Assembly: GCA_902797565.1 (NCBI GenBank)
Contig: CADBTO010000397.1
Coordinates: 1 to 6,152 of the forward strand
Origin: an uncultured Lachnospiraceae bacterium
GTDB lineage: Bacteria > Bacillota > Clostridia > Lachnospirales > Lachnospiraceae
Direction of reading: 5' to 3'
Length of the DNA stretch: 6,152 bases
Shown piece after piece: positions 1 through 6,092 of the stretch. Below the pieces are notes generated by a model. It was not told where the DNA came from and did no database searches. It saw only the letters and a list, made by a program, of their open reading frames with translations. Numbering within the stretch: the first letter of the stretch is position 1; each line of letters begins with the position of its first letter. The position numbers and the translations under genes are program-made.

Positions 1-1180
1 ATATTGTAACTCCCGCGTTCACTGTGCGAGAAATAGAGGAACTGATGCCCCTGTTCAGGTTGATTCCGCCATTTATACCATTTGTCACTGTCTTGCTTCT
101 GCCATCCGAATGACCCGTTGTATGACTTTTCCCATCCGACTTAGAATCCGACTCCCCATAGGTATGTGTATCCGTATCCGAAATGCCGGTACTCCTGCTC
201 GAACCCCTGGTCTTCGTATCCGTATGACCGCTGGTTTTTGAAATACCAGTACTCTGCGTATGGGAAGAACTGGTTGTCACGCCTCCACTTTCTCCGGTGG
301 CTGTACTGCCTCCATCTGATGTCGTAAAGTTCAGCTGCATACTCGCGAAGGGTGTAATCTGTGTATAAATCTGCTCATACTCTGCCTTTCGTTCCTGCAG
401 CTCTCCATCTCCCACACTATCCGCGATCAGGATCGCTGTATACGCACCGGTCCTGCCCTGCATCGCATAGACGAACTTCTCCAACCCCTGTATGAAATCT
501 TTATTTGAAAGAGCGTCCTCATGCTGCCTGTAGTCTGCAATGCTGGTCACACTGGATACGCATCCAACATTCAGCGCATCCATATCACGTTTCAAATCTT
601 CATCATAATAATCTTCCATCCGGCTTCCTGGGAAGAATCCAGCCAGACAACGTTCCAGCATTTGTAACAGGGTTCCCGAAGAGTTGTTCCCAGTGGGCCT
701 TGCTCCAAGATAAAAATCGTTCTTCTCTCCGTCACTTTTCAGCATCAGAACCAATGTACACGGTACATTAGACAATGCGTGGAACACCATCGCCAGTTTA
801 TCTGCAGAAAATTCATCTTCCTGATATACAAGCTCCGATATTCGGAAAAAATGGATGCTCTGCATCTTTTGCATGATGGATGTGTCCGGCTGGCAAATTG
901 GAAGGTTACCCAGCCGGGTGACATAACCCTTCATGAGTTCATCTTCTATAATACCAAGACAATGCCATAAATTTTCCTGTAAAAGCTCCAGGCTCATCGC
1001 TTCAGGGCTCACCTCTGCATAGGGCCGCTCCGAAACCATCGCAGCTGTCTCCCGCTGCAGCGCATAGACCTCATTCCCTGATTCTTCCTGTTTCGGCACG
1101 GGATACCCTTGATATGCGTTCTCTATCCTGGGTTTCGATACGGTTCCCTTGTCCCGTTCTATAAAATCCTCAAACTTCAT
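1..1180 (-). CDS. Large protein with Ser/Thr/Gly/His-rich repeat tract, N-terminal 393 residues (partial)
   Basis: The frame is open from ATG 1180 to the window edge, so the C-terminal part is missing. Residues 1-60 are a polar leader (MKFEDFIERD onwards). Residues 60-285 look like a folded alpha/beta domain, with strands such as CTLVLMLKSD (141-150) and GAYTAILIAD (245-254) and a DFYLGARPTG segment. Residues 285-385 are low complexity, rich in Ser, Thr, Gly, His and Asp, with STGIS repeated 20 residues apart (310 and 330). From memory, this design (an N-terminal domain followed by an S-x-S/T-x-G-x-S type tract) occurs in some large bacterial HerA/FtsK-like or conjugation-type ATPases, where the motor domain follows. 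No Walker A motif is present in the visible part, so that assignment is weak. Start choice rests on the ATGA overlap with the preceding gene and an AGAAGGGG SD. It is probably the effector or motor of the operon. Confidence 0.8.
   Translation of the reverse strand, partial: MKFEDFIERDKGTVSKPRIENAYQGYPVPKQEESGNEVYALQRETAAMVSERPYAEVSPEAMSLELLQENLWHCLGIIEDELMKGYVTRLGNLPICQPDTSIMQKMQSIHFFRISELVYQEDEFSADKLAMVFHALSNVPCTLVLMLKSDGEKNDFYLGARPTGNNSSGTLLQMLERCLAGFFPGSRMEDYYDEDLKRDMDALNVGCVSSVTSIADYRQHEDALSNKDFIQGLEKFVYAMQGRTGAYTAILIADSVGDGELQERKAEYEQIYTQITPFASMQLNFTTSDGGSTATGESGGVTTSSSHTQSTGISKTSGHTDTKTRGSSRSTGISDTDTHTYGESDSKSDGKSHTTGHSDGRSKTVTNGINGGINLNRGISSSISRTVNAGVTI
134..253 (-). repeat. Two imperfect 60-bp coding repeats in the Ser-rich tract
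   Basis: Residues 310-329 and 330-349 of the partial protein both begin STGIS and form two diverged 20-residue units. At DNA level the plus strand shows GAAATGCCGGTACTC at 180-194 and GAAATACCAGTACTC at 240-254, exactly 60 bp apart with two mismatches. The rest of each unit is more diverged but keeps Ser/Thr/Asp/His composition. Such units can expand or contract by slippage. Confidence 0.6.
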
Positions 1181-1515
1181 CCGCTGGATCCCCTTCTATT
1201 TTTCCGCTTAAAGTACATCCAGTCGCTTCCCCCCTTCTTGAGTATTCTGTAGCAGTTATTCCATTTATCCGCATCGTTTTTCCCTCTTTGTATACGATAA
1301 TCGCTCCGAATCGAGTCAATGGCATGCCAACTTTTACTTTTTTCTTCTATTTTCCAAATATCTTCATTTTTTTCTACTCGATCATATATCTTCTCGCCTT
1401 GTTCCCCTTCTGTCACCCGCAAATGGCCTTTTATTGAAACTGATAATTCAATTTTTTGCTGATCATCTGCATATATCTTCTTGTATGCTGGGCCTTTTTT
1501 CGAGAAAGCTGTCAT
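1177..1515 (-). CDS. Small basic protein of unknown function (112 aa)
   Basis: I do not recognise this protein. It is charged and basic (about 17 Lys and 9 Arg against 17 Asp/Glu) and has four spaced tryptophans (54, 63, 85, 99) and a basic C-terminus (YFKRKNRRGSSG). No signal peptide or membrane helix is seen. The gene starts at ATG 1515 behind AAGGA and ends in a 4-bp ATGA overlap with the next gene, which argues strongly for real, coupled translation. By hand count its GC is about 38% over 1201-1500, lower than a sample line of the dynamin-like gene (47%) and of the downstream gene (63%). This may reflect its lysine-rich content, rapid divergence or separate origin. A nucleic-acid-binding or adaptor role would fit the charge but is not shown. 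Confidence 0.75.
   Translation of the reverse strand: MTAFSKKGPAYKKIYADDQQKIELSVSIKGHLRVTEGEQGEKIYDRVEKNEDIWKIEEKSKSWHAIDSIRSDYRIQRGKNDADKWNNCYRILKKGGSDWMYFKRKNRRGSSG
1190..1197 (-). promoter_or_regulatory. Shine-Dalgarno site of the 3'-most gene
   Basis: AGAAGGGG lies 9 bases before the ATG at 1180, inside the last codons of the 112-residue gene. With the ATGA overlap it fixes the start of the large partial gene. Confidence 0.6.
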
Positions 1516-1521
1516 CTTATT

Positions 1522-1526
1522 TCCTT
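1522..1526 (-). promoter_or_regulatory. Shine-Dalgarno site of the 112-residue gene
   Basis: AAGGA lies 6 bases before the ATG at 1515, at the end of an A-rich run. It supports this ATG as the start of the small basic protein. Confidence 0.5.
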
Positions 1527-1543
1527 TTTTTCTTGTAGTGCCT

Positions 1544-1641
1544 TTCTCTGGGGACTGTCCTATAACAGTTGGATTAGAAGAACCACTGTCAGCACCACGA
1601 TTGCTGTCACGACGACGCTTATCACGACAGTCCCCAGTTCT
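1544..1641. mobile_element. Candidate 90-bp miniature inverted-repeat element with flanking 4-bp duplication
   Basis: Positions 1548-1559 (CTGGGGACTGTC) and 1626-1637 (GACAGTCCCCAG) are perfect 12-bp inverted repeats enclosing 66 bp. Immediately outside, both sides carry TTCT (1544-1547 and 1638-1641), which looks like a target-site duplication. Together these are the marks of a miniature non-autonomous insertion element, with no transposase inside. On the minus strand the left end falls at Leu169 of the 193-residue protein, and the segment supplies its whole membrane helix, its stop codon and 12 bases beyond. Shorter repeats of CTGTC/GACAG lie inside, so the transcript could fold. The flanks are pyrimidine-rich, so the TTCT match alone is weak evidence. 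A stable RNA hairpin or chance are the alternatives. No second copy is visible in this window. Confidence 0.45.
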
Positions 1642-2141
1642 TTTTTTGACGAATCTCCATTGGAGGCGGCGGAGTTTTTCTTGTCCGTTTCCGGTGATAG
1701 ACTTTTCTTCAGCATTTCCTCGAAATTAGAATCATCATTCGTTTTCGTGTTATCCGCCGTTTTTTCCTCATTCTGAAATACAGTCAAAGATATCTTTTCT
1801 TCCTCCTGTTTTTCGCTTCGTTCTCTTCTCAGCCGCTCTACCTTCTCCGCAAAAACAATCTTCGCCACCTCCATCATATGCTCAAATCGTTTCTGTGAAA
1901 AGTTTCTTCCCAGATCGCGTTTCATCTGCGTCCAATATGCATTCGTCCACTGCGAGCGGTCCTGAGACAGGGCAAACATCTCCTGATGTGTTTCAAAGAA
2001 TCCCTCTAAATTATTTTTGCAATATTCATAATCGTCCCTGTACTTTTCGAATGTAGGGTCTACATCCAGGGAATCCAGAAATATGTAATGTAATCCTGTC
2101 ATATCCCCATTATTGACACATTTTTCTACTCCTGCACGCAA
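1560..2141 (-). CDS. Tail-anchored-like membrane protein of unknown function (193 aa)
   Basis: I do not recognise a named family with confidence. Residues 1-100 look helical and well conserved in style (NNGDMTGLHYIFLDSLDVDP, then DRSQW at 61-65 and W70). Residues 100-168 are a charged, Asn/Ser/Glu/Lys-rich linker that looks disordered. Residues 170-193 are a continuous Val/Leu/Ile helix (GTVVISVVV to LLIQLL) that ends at the stop codon. No signal peptide is present, so this resembles a C-tail-anchored protein with its N-terminal domain in the cytoplasm. A role as membrane anchor or receptor for the two upstream dynamin-like GTPases is an inference from operon position. The start is taken as TTG at 2141, the only start codon in frame near the strong SD; the next in-frame ATG is residue 14. 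The membrane helix and stop codon fall entirely inside a 90-bp inverted-repeat-bounded segment that may be an insertion, so the C-terminus may be acquired. Confidence 0.8.
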   Translation of the reverse strand: MRAGVEKCVNNGDMTGLHYIFLDSLDVDPTFEKYRDDYEYCKNNLEGFFETHQEMFALSQDRSQWTNAYWTQMKRDLGRNFSQKRFEHMMEVAKIVFAEKVERLRRERSEKQEEEKISLTVFQNEEKTADNTKTNDDSNFEEMLKKSLSPETDKKNSAASNGDSSKKELGTVVISVVVTAIVVLTVVLLIQLL

Positions 2142-2148
2142 ATCATGC

Positions 2149-2157
2149 TCACCTCCT
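2149..2157 (-). promoter_or_regulatory. Strong Shine-Dalgarno site overlapping the GTPase stop
   Basis: A perfect AGGAGGTGA overlaps the TAG stop of the long dynamin-like gene. It is 10 bases from its AGGAGG core to the TTG (2141) that opens the 193-codon frame. An out-of-frame ATG at 2146 lies closer, 5 bases from the core, but reads only six codons before TAG. The site decides that translation starts here, but not unambiguously in which frame. Confidence 0.75.
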
Positions 2158-4684
2158 AGATGCTGAGAATCCCCTCAATCTCTTCCCTGCAGGCTTCCAG
2201 CCAGTCCAAAATCTGCCGATTCTGCTGCAACTGTGCTTCCTTGCCCTCCTGATCCTTCACAAAGCCTTCCAGTTCACTGTATTTCGCGCGAATAAGATCG
2301 TCCAGTTTATCAAAAAGGTCTGTAAACTGCACCTTCATGTCACGCACCTGCTCTTCCCCATATTTCACAGTTTTGTCAATGCCTTCATCCAGACTGCGCC
2401 GAAGCTCCCCGAGAAGGCCCGCCTGAATATCCGCAGTCTCCGCTGAATAGGATTCAATCTGCTCCCGCTGTTCCTCAAAGATATCACGCATAACCGACTT
2501 GTATTGTATCACATTTCTGTACACATCCTCGTCTTTATAATCCTCAATCGTCTTATAGACATCTTCTTCGATATACTTCGGCGTAAAAATCTTCCACCAC
2601 CGCTTTTCAGGGTTCCGTACCCGCCGGGTTCCCACCTTTTTATGTTGCGTACCGAGCAGCTTTTTCCTGGTTCCTACTTTCACCTCTTTTGTACCATCCA
2701 CCACCTCTTCCTCTTCCTCGCCTACTTTCACATAATTTACTTTCTCATCGTAAGTAACCTCTCCATACTCATCTACGATACTCGTGGCAAAGTCACCTGT
2801 TCCCCAGTCATCAACCGTTTCCCGCATACTGCCCAGTACGCCTTTGATCAGGTCGGCAGTACCAAAATCCAGTGTCTCACTTGACACGCTCTCATCTATC
2901 TTTTCCAGTTTTCGTATATATTCCTGCAGCAGCCGCTCTCCTGTTTCCCGTATTTCCTGATCAATCACCTTTTCCAACTCCGATGATAATACAGCAATCG
3001 CATCAGAACTCACCTTTCCAAACTGATCTACTAAACTCCGGGCATCCTCCTTACTCGAAATGGTATCTCCGTATGGAGCAAACACACCAGAAACGTGTCT
3101 CTCGACATCTCTGCGCAGGAGTTCCACTTTGGTCCAAATAATCCCCATCGGATTCAGCGACATAACCGTTTTCTTCAAAACCGCCGCTTCTTTTCCATTC
3201 GCAATATTTTCTTCTATCGCTGCTACTCTCCGCGCAAGATCTTCAGCCGCTTTCTGATCATTTGCAACCTGTATTTTCACCTTTGCCAGCACCTGATTGC
3301 TTTCCAGTATCTGTTCATAACATTCCACAAGATCCTTGATCTTTTTCGTCTTTGCGTATTTTTTTACATAAGCAGTGATGGCTTCCTCTATAGAATAGAT
3401 ACCGCAGTGAATCAGGCCCTGCTCGATCCAGTCATCCTTCTTTTTTGCCTGCTCCAGCCGGAAATCCAAATCCCTCTGCGCGCTTGGCGGCAATGTGCTG
3501 TACGTTTCCAGATGCATCGTATCCTCTTCCACAAAGTCTTCAATCGCCTCTTTTGCTTTCCTGGCGGGACGGGAAAGCTTTATTGCGCCAACATCTCGCA
3601 GATTCATATCCTGCAGATAGATTCTGGCATTTAAGGCCGTATAAGCAGAACAGGGAAAAATCTGCGGATCCTCGATGCCGTATTTTTCCAGATATTCTCT
3701 GGCACTGTCAATAGCATGACCGATGTCTTCTTCCTCCGGATCAAAACTGTCCATTTTATTGACTACAAACAGAAATCGATCACGCATCTGCTTCCCGCCT
3801 TTTTGGATCAGTCCTGCAACATATTTCAGAAGAGAAGCATCATCATACGTAGATAGCTGGGTTCCGTTCAAAACATAAAGAATCAGGCTATTGGAATCAC
3901 TGTTTATTGCTTTATACGTTGCATTCTTGTGTTCCTGATTCTGCGAGTTATTTGGACCAGGCGTATCCACCAGCTTCAATGCCGTGCTTCGCGCATCCAG
4001 AAACGGAATATTTCCTTCCACGAATATCCTGTGAACCTTCTCATCCTCGTTCAGCCTGCTCATATCTTCATAAGTCAGATCTGAAATACTCTCAATGATA
4101 TTTTCTGCCTCATCATACACAGTCGCTGCAAAATGCTCCTGATCGTTGTCCAGAATCTCCGTGATCGTTGCCGTACAGGCCTCGTTCTTTGATGGCATCA
4201 GCTTTTTTCCCAAAAGTGCATTAATGAGCGTGGATTTTCCGGAGCTCATGGTAGCACCCACATGAATCGGGAAGATTGCAGAATCGATATCCTTAAATGC
4301 CCGGATCAACCGAGGATGCTTGAAATCATCCACAGGACCTTCCTGCAGATTGTTAAAAACCTGCACAATTCTGTCATGGATATCCTCATCCGACCGGCCT
4401 TCCTGGAAATAGAGCCTTGCATCCTGTATTACACCTTTGCTTTCCGCAATCTGAAACGCGTCTTGTACATCATCCCAGTCCAAAGGCAACCCATAAAAAG
4501 TAACCTCAAAGATTTTCGTATTAAGGTTGTCAACCAGCATCTGCGGGAATTCTCCAATCCATTCCTGCAGCCGCTTTCCCTTTACAACACGGATCAGATC
4601 ACTGTCCGCTTCGATCGCATTCCCATTCACCTTTAATTCAGTCCGCATCCGATAGGGATTATACTTCATAAATACCTGCGCCAT
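2156..4684 (-). CDS. Dynamin-like GTPase, long form with C-terminal stalk (842 aa)
   Basis: A large bacterial dynamin-like protein. About 140 N-terminal residues precede a complete GTPase domain: G1 GATMSSGKST at 143-152, probable G2 Thr171 or Thr173 in CTATIT, G3 DTPG at 240-243, G4 NKMD at 309-312 and a G5-like CSA at 345-347. The rest is mostly charged helix, fitting a stalk: roughly 375-500 and 735-835 look coiled-coil-like. A more hydrophobic stretch lies near 500-522 (MSLNPMGIIW). Residues 644-730 are a charged repeat insert with KVG/VGTR motifs, a basic-aromatic RRVRNPEKRWWKIF patch and two EDVY-x8 repeats 12 residues apart. It could contact membrane or a partner. GTPase motifs parallel those of the preceding gene (NGTQLST/NATQLGT, NKMDSFD/NKADVFD, REYLEK/REYLRN), so the pair probably arose by old duplication and may act as a hetero-oligomer. 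The gene overlaps its upstream neighbour by 26 bp and ends 14 bp before the next. The family role is GTP-driven membrane remodelling; the target here is unknown. Confidence 0.93.
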   Translation of the reverse strand: MAQVFMKYNPYRMRTELKVNGNAIEADSDLIRVVKGKRLQEWIGEFPQMLVDNLNTKIFEVTFYGLPLDWDDVQDAFQIAESKGVIQDARLYFQEGRSDEDIHDRIVQVFNNLQEGPVDDFKHPRLIRAFKDIDSAIFPIHVGATMSSGKSTLINALLGKKLMPSKNEACTATITEILDNDQEHFAATVYDEAENIIESISDLTYEDMSRLNEDEKVHRIFVEGNIPFLDARSTALKLVDTPGPNNSQNQEHKNATYKAINSDSNSLILYVLNGTQLSTYDDASLLKYVAGLIQKGGKQMRDRFLFVVNKMDSFDPEEEDIGHAIDSAREYLEKYGIEDPQIFPCSAYTALNARIYLQDMNLRDVGAIKLSRPARKAKEAIEDFVEEDTMHLETYSTLPPSAQRDLDFRLEQAKKKDDWIEQGLIHCGIYSIEEAITAYVKKYAKTKKIKDLVECYEQILESNQVLAKVKIQVANDQKAAEDLARRVAAIEENIANGKEAAVLKKTVMSLNPMGIIWTKVELLRRDVERHVSGVFAPYGDTISSKEDARSLVDQFGKVSSDAIAVLSSELEKVIDQEIRETGERLLQEYIRKLEKIDESVSSETLDFGTADLIKGVLGSMRETVDDWGTGDFATSIVDEYGEVTYDEKVNYVKVGEEEEEVVDGTKEVKVGTRKKLLGTQHKKVGTRRVRNPEKRWWKIFTPKYIEEDVYKTIEDYKDEDVYRNVIQYKSVMRDIFEEQREQIESYSAETADIQAGLLGELRRSLDEGIDKTVKYGEEQVRDMKVQFTDLFDKLDDLIRAKYSELEGFVKDQEGKEAQLQQNRQILDWLEACREEIEGILSI

Positions 4685-6092
4685 TGTTCCCCTCTCTTTC
4701 TACTATCGCTAATATGATTTTTTCTATATAGGCCAAGCCACACGTTTTTTGCAGCTGTACCGCATCATTTTCAGAATCCGACACGCGAATTCCCGGAAAT
4801 TCAGATGTATAATAATCTGACAGATCCATCTCTTCAAACGTATCTGCGAACATATCAAACTCTGTTTTCCCTCTCCGCGACAACGTTTCTTTCATACGTT
4901 TTTTGGCCAGATAACCTGCTCTGGCAGAAACCGGACAGACCATCGGCTGTGTAAATCCCTTGTTTCGCAGATATTCTCTCAGGCCGCAAAAAACGCTGGA
5001 AATATCTTCATCTTCCATATCAAAGACATCCGCTTTGTTGATCACAAACAGAATCGGTATCTGCCCCACCGTTTTTCGGATATAGTCCAAGTGCACGCTC
5101 TCGTCTTCTGTCCCAAGCTGTGTGGCATTCATAATATACACAACGATATGATAGTCAAACTCTTTTATCAACCGATTTGTCATTGCCTTGTGAGATGCAT
5201 CCCCGCTGAAGTTCACGCCCGGCGTATCGTAGATTTCAATCCGCTGTTCCGCCAACGTGCCATCGAATCGGGTTCCCACGACAATATAATCACTTTCATT
5301 TTTTTCATTGTCATTCAGCAGTTCCTCACTTCCTGCTGTCATCACCAGGTCATGATCATACTCATAGGCATATCCATCCTCATAGGCTTTGTTCAAAATA
5401 CAGTGAACCTTGCTGGTACAGGCCATATTTTGGGAACGACTGATGTATTTTCCGACCAACGCATTGATAAAGGTGGACTTTCCTGCACTCATCGTTGATG
5501 TCACCAGTATCCGAAATGGCGGTTTGTCCCGAAACATCTGATTCCTCGCCATTAAACGGATGTATTCAGACTCCTTCGAAAAATATCCGACTGCCAAACC
5601 TTCCATTCTCTGGTATTGCCCTGTTGAAGAAGTTTGAAATATGTCAAACAGTTCATCAACTGCTGCCCTTTCATTTCTGTTTTCCGGAAAACAGGAAAAA
5701 TAATATTCCTTCAACCAATCGGACTTCCAGAACACACGCTTTATCTCATACCCTGTGATATGAACCAGATCCAACAAAAGGAAATATCTGCAATAGAAAA
5801 GTTCATAGTTAATCCGGACTTTCTTCGTCTCCCTCAGGATTTTTTGATAGGCAGACAACTCCGATCGAGCGTAGCCATAGATGGCCGCCGCTTCTTTTCC
5901 CCATTGTGAACGATCGGCCATTCCATTTTGAACCATCGTTTTCAAATGAGCATAGTATTCCTCTTTTACCTCTGGGGATGCATATAAAACTGGATTATGA
6001 ATCACGAGATGTGACATAGATAACAGCGATGTGTCAATGCCCTCGACTTCCTGCCATAATGTTTTCTTTTCTCCTGCTGCGTTCTTTTCCAT
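4659..6092 (-). CDS. Dynamin-like GTPase, short form (477 aa)
   Basis: A GTP-binding protein of the bacterial dynamin-like (Dynamin_N) type. An N-terminal helical region of about 190 residues comes first. The GTPase domain follows: G1 P-loop STMSAGKST near 199-207, probable G2 Thr226 in ACTSK, G3 DTPG at 289-292, G4 NKAD at 352-355 and a G5-like VSA near 388-390. The protein ends only about 85 residues after G5, so it lacks the long C-terminal stalk normally present in dynamins. It probably needs a partner, most simply the larger GTPase encoded next, whose start codon lies inside its 3' end (26-bp overlap). The family uses GTP binding and hydrolysis to assemble on and reshape membranes; that role here is inferred. 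No transmembrane helix is evident. ATG at 6092 was chosen for its SD; a TTG one codon earlier is possible. The N-terminal region carries DRSQW (60-64), also found in the 193-residue protein downstream. Confidence 0.93.
   Translation of the reverse strand: MEKNAAGEKKTLWQEVEGIDTSLLSMSHLVIHNPVLYASPEVKEEYYAHLKTMVQNGMADRSQWGKEAAAIYGYARSELSAYQKILRETKKVRINYELFYCRYFLLLDLVHITGYEIKRVFWKSDWLKEYYFSCFPENRNERAAVDELFDIFQTSSTGQYQRMEGLAVGYFSKESEYIRLMARNQMFRDKPPFRILVTSTMSAGKSTFINALVGKYISRSQNMACTSKVHCILNKAYEDGYAYEYDHDLVMTAGSEELLNDNEKNESDYIVVGTRFDGTLAEQRIEIYDTPGVNFSGDASHKAMTNRLIKEFDYHIVVYIMNATQLGTEDESVHLDYIRKTVGQIPILFVINKADVFDMEDEDISSVFCGLREYLRNKGFTQPMVCPVSARAGYLAKKRMKETLSRRGKTEFDMFADTFEEMDLSDYYTSEFPGIRVSDSENDAVQLQKTCGLAYIEKIILAIVEREGNNGAGIYEV
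4689..4696 (-). promoter_or_regulatory. Shine-Dalgarno site of the second dynamin-like gene
   Basis: GAGAGGGG ends 4 bases before the ATG at 4684, inside the 3' end of the preceding gene. The spacing is tight, but the in-frame ATG at 4669 has no comparable purine run in front of it, so the upstream start is preferred. Confidence 0.5.

Noticed and set aside
120..260. Repeated GTATCCG-type units that could suggest a CRISPR or tandem array
   Set aside because: The units are irregular, have no constant spacer length, and follow the codon frame of the Ser/Thr-rich protein tract.
505..970. Two plus-strand frames in the 3' part of the window
   Set aside because: They are shadows of the continuous minus-strand frame running from 1180 to 1, which has a good SD, an ATGA coupling and sensible protein composition.
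1548..1637. Factor-independent terminator between the 193- and 112-residue genes
   Set aside because: The 12-bp arms enclose a 66-base loop and no T-run follows on the transcribed strand (the following bases are A-rich), so a terminator is unlikely.
1456..1776. Plus-strand frame of 106 codons with hydrophobic stretches that could look like a small membrane protein
   Set aside because: It is antisense to the 193-residue and 112-residue genes; its hydrophobic part mirrors Lys/Glu-rich and membrane-helix codons on the other strand, and it straddles two well-supported minus-strand genes.
2690..2725. Short CCTCTTCCTC-like low-complexity run
   Set aside because: It simply encodes the EEEEE stretch of the long GTPase and has no repeat-array structure.
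3095..3634. 179-codon plus-strand frame
   Set aside because: It is antisense to the coiled-coil part of the long dynamin-like gene, whose motif order and length leave no doubt about the coding strand; the translated product is Phe/Leu/His/Arg-rich with no domain.
5091..5498. 135-codon plus-strand frame opposite the GTPase domain
   Set aside because: It is antisense to the G1-to-G4 region of the short GTPase; its hydrophobic Ile/His runs are complements of Asp/Asn/Tyr codons.
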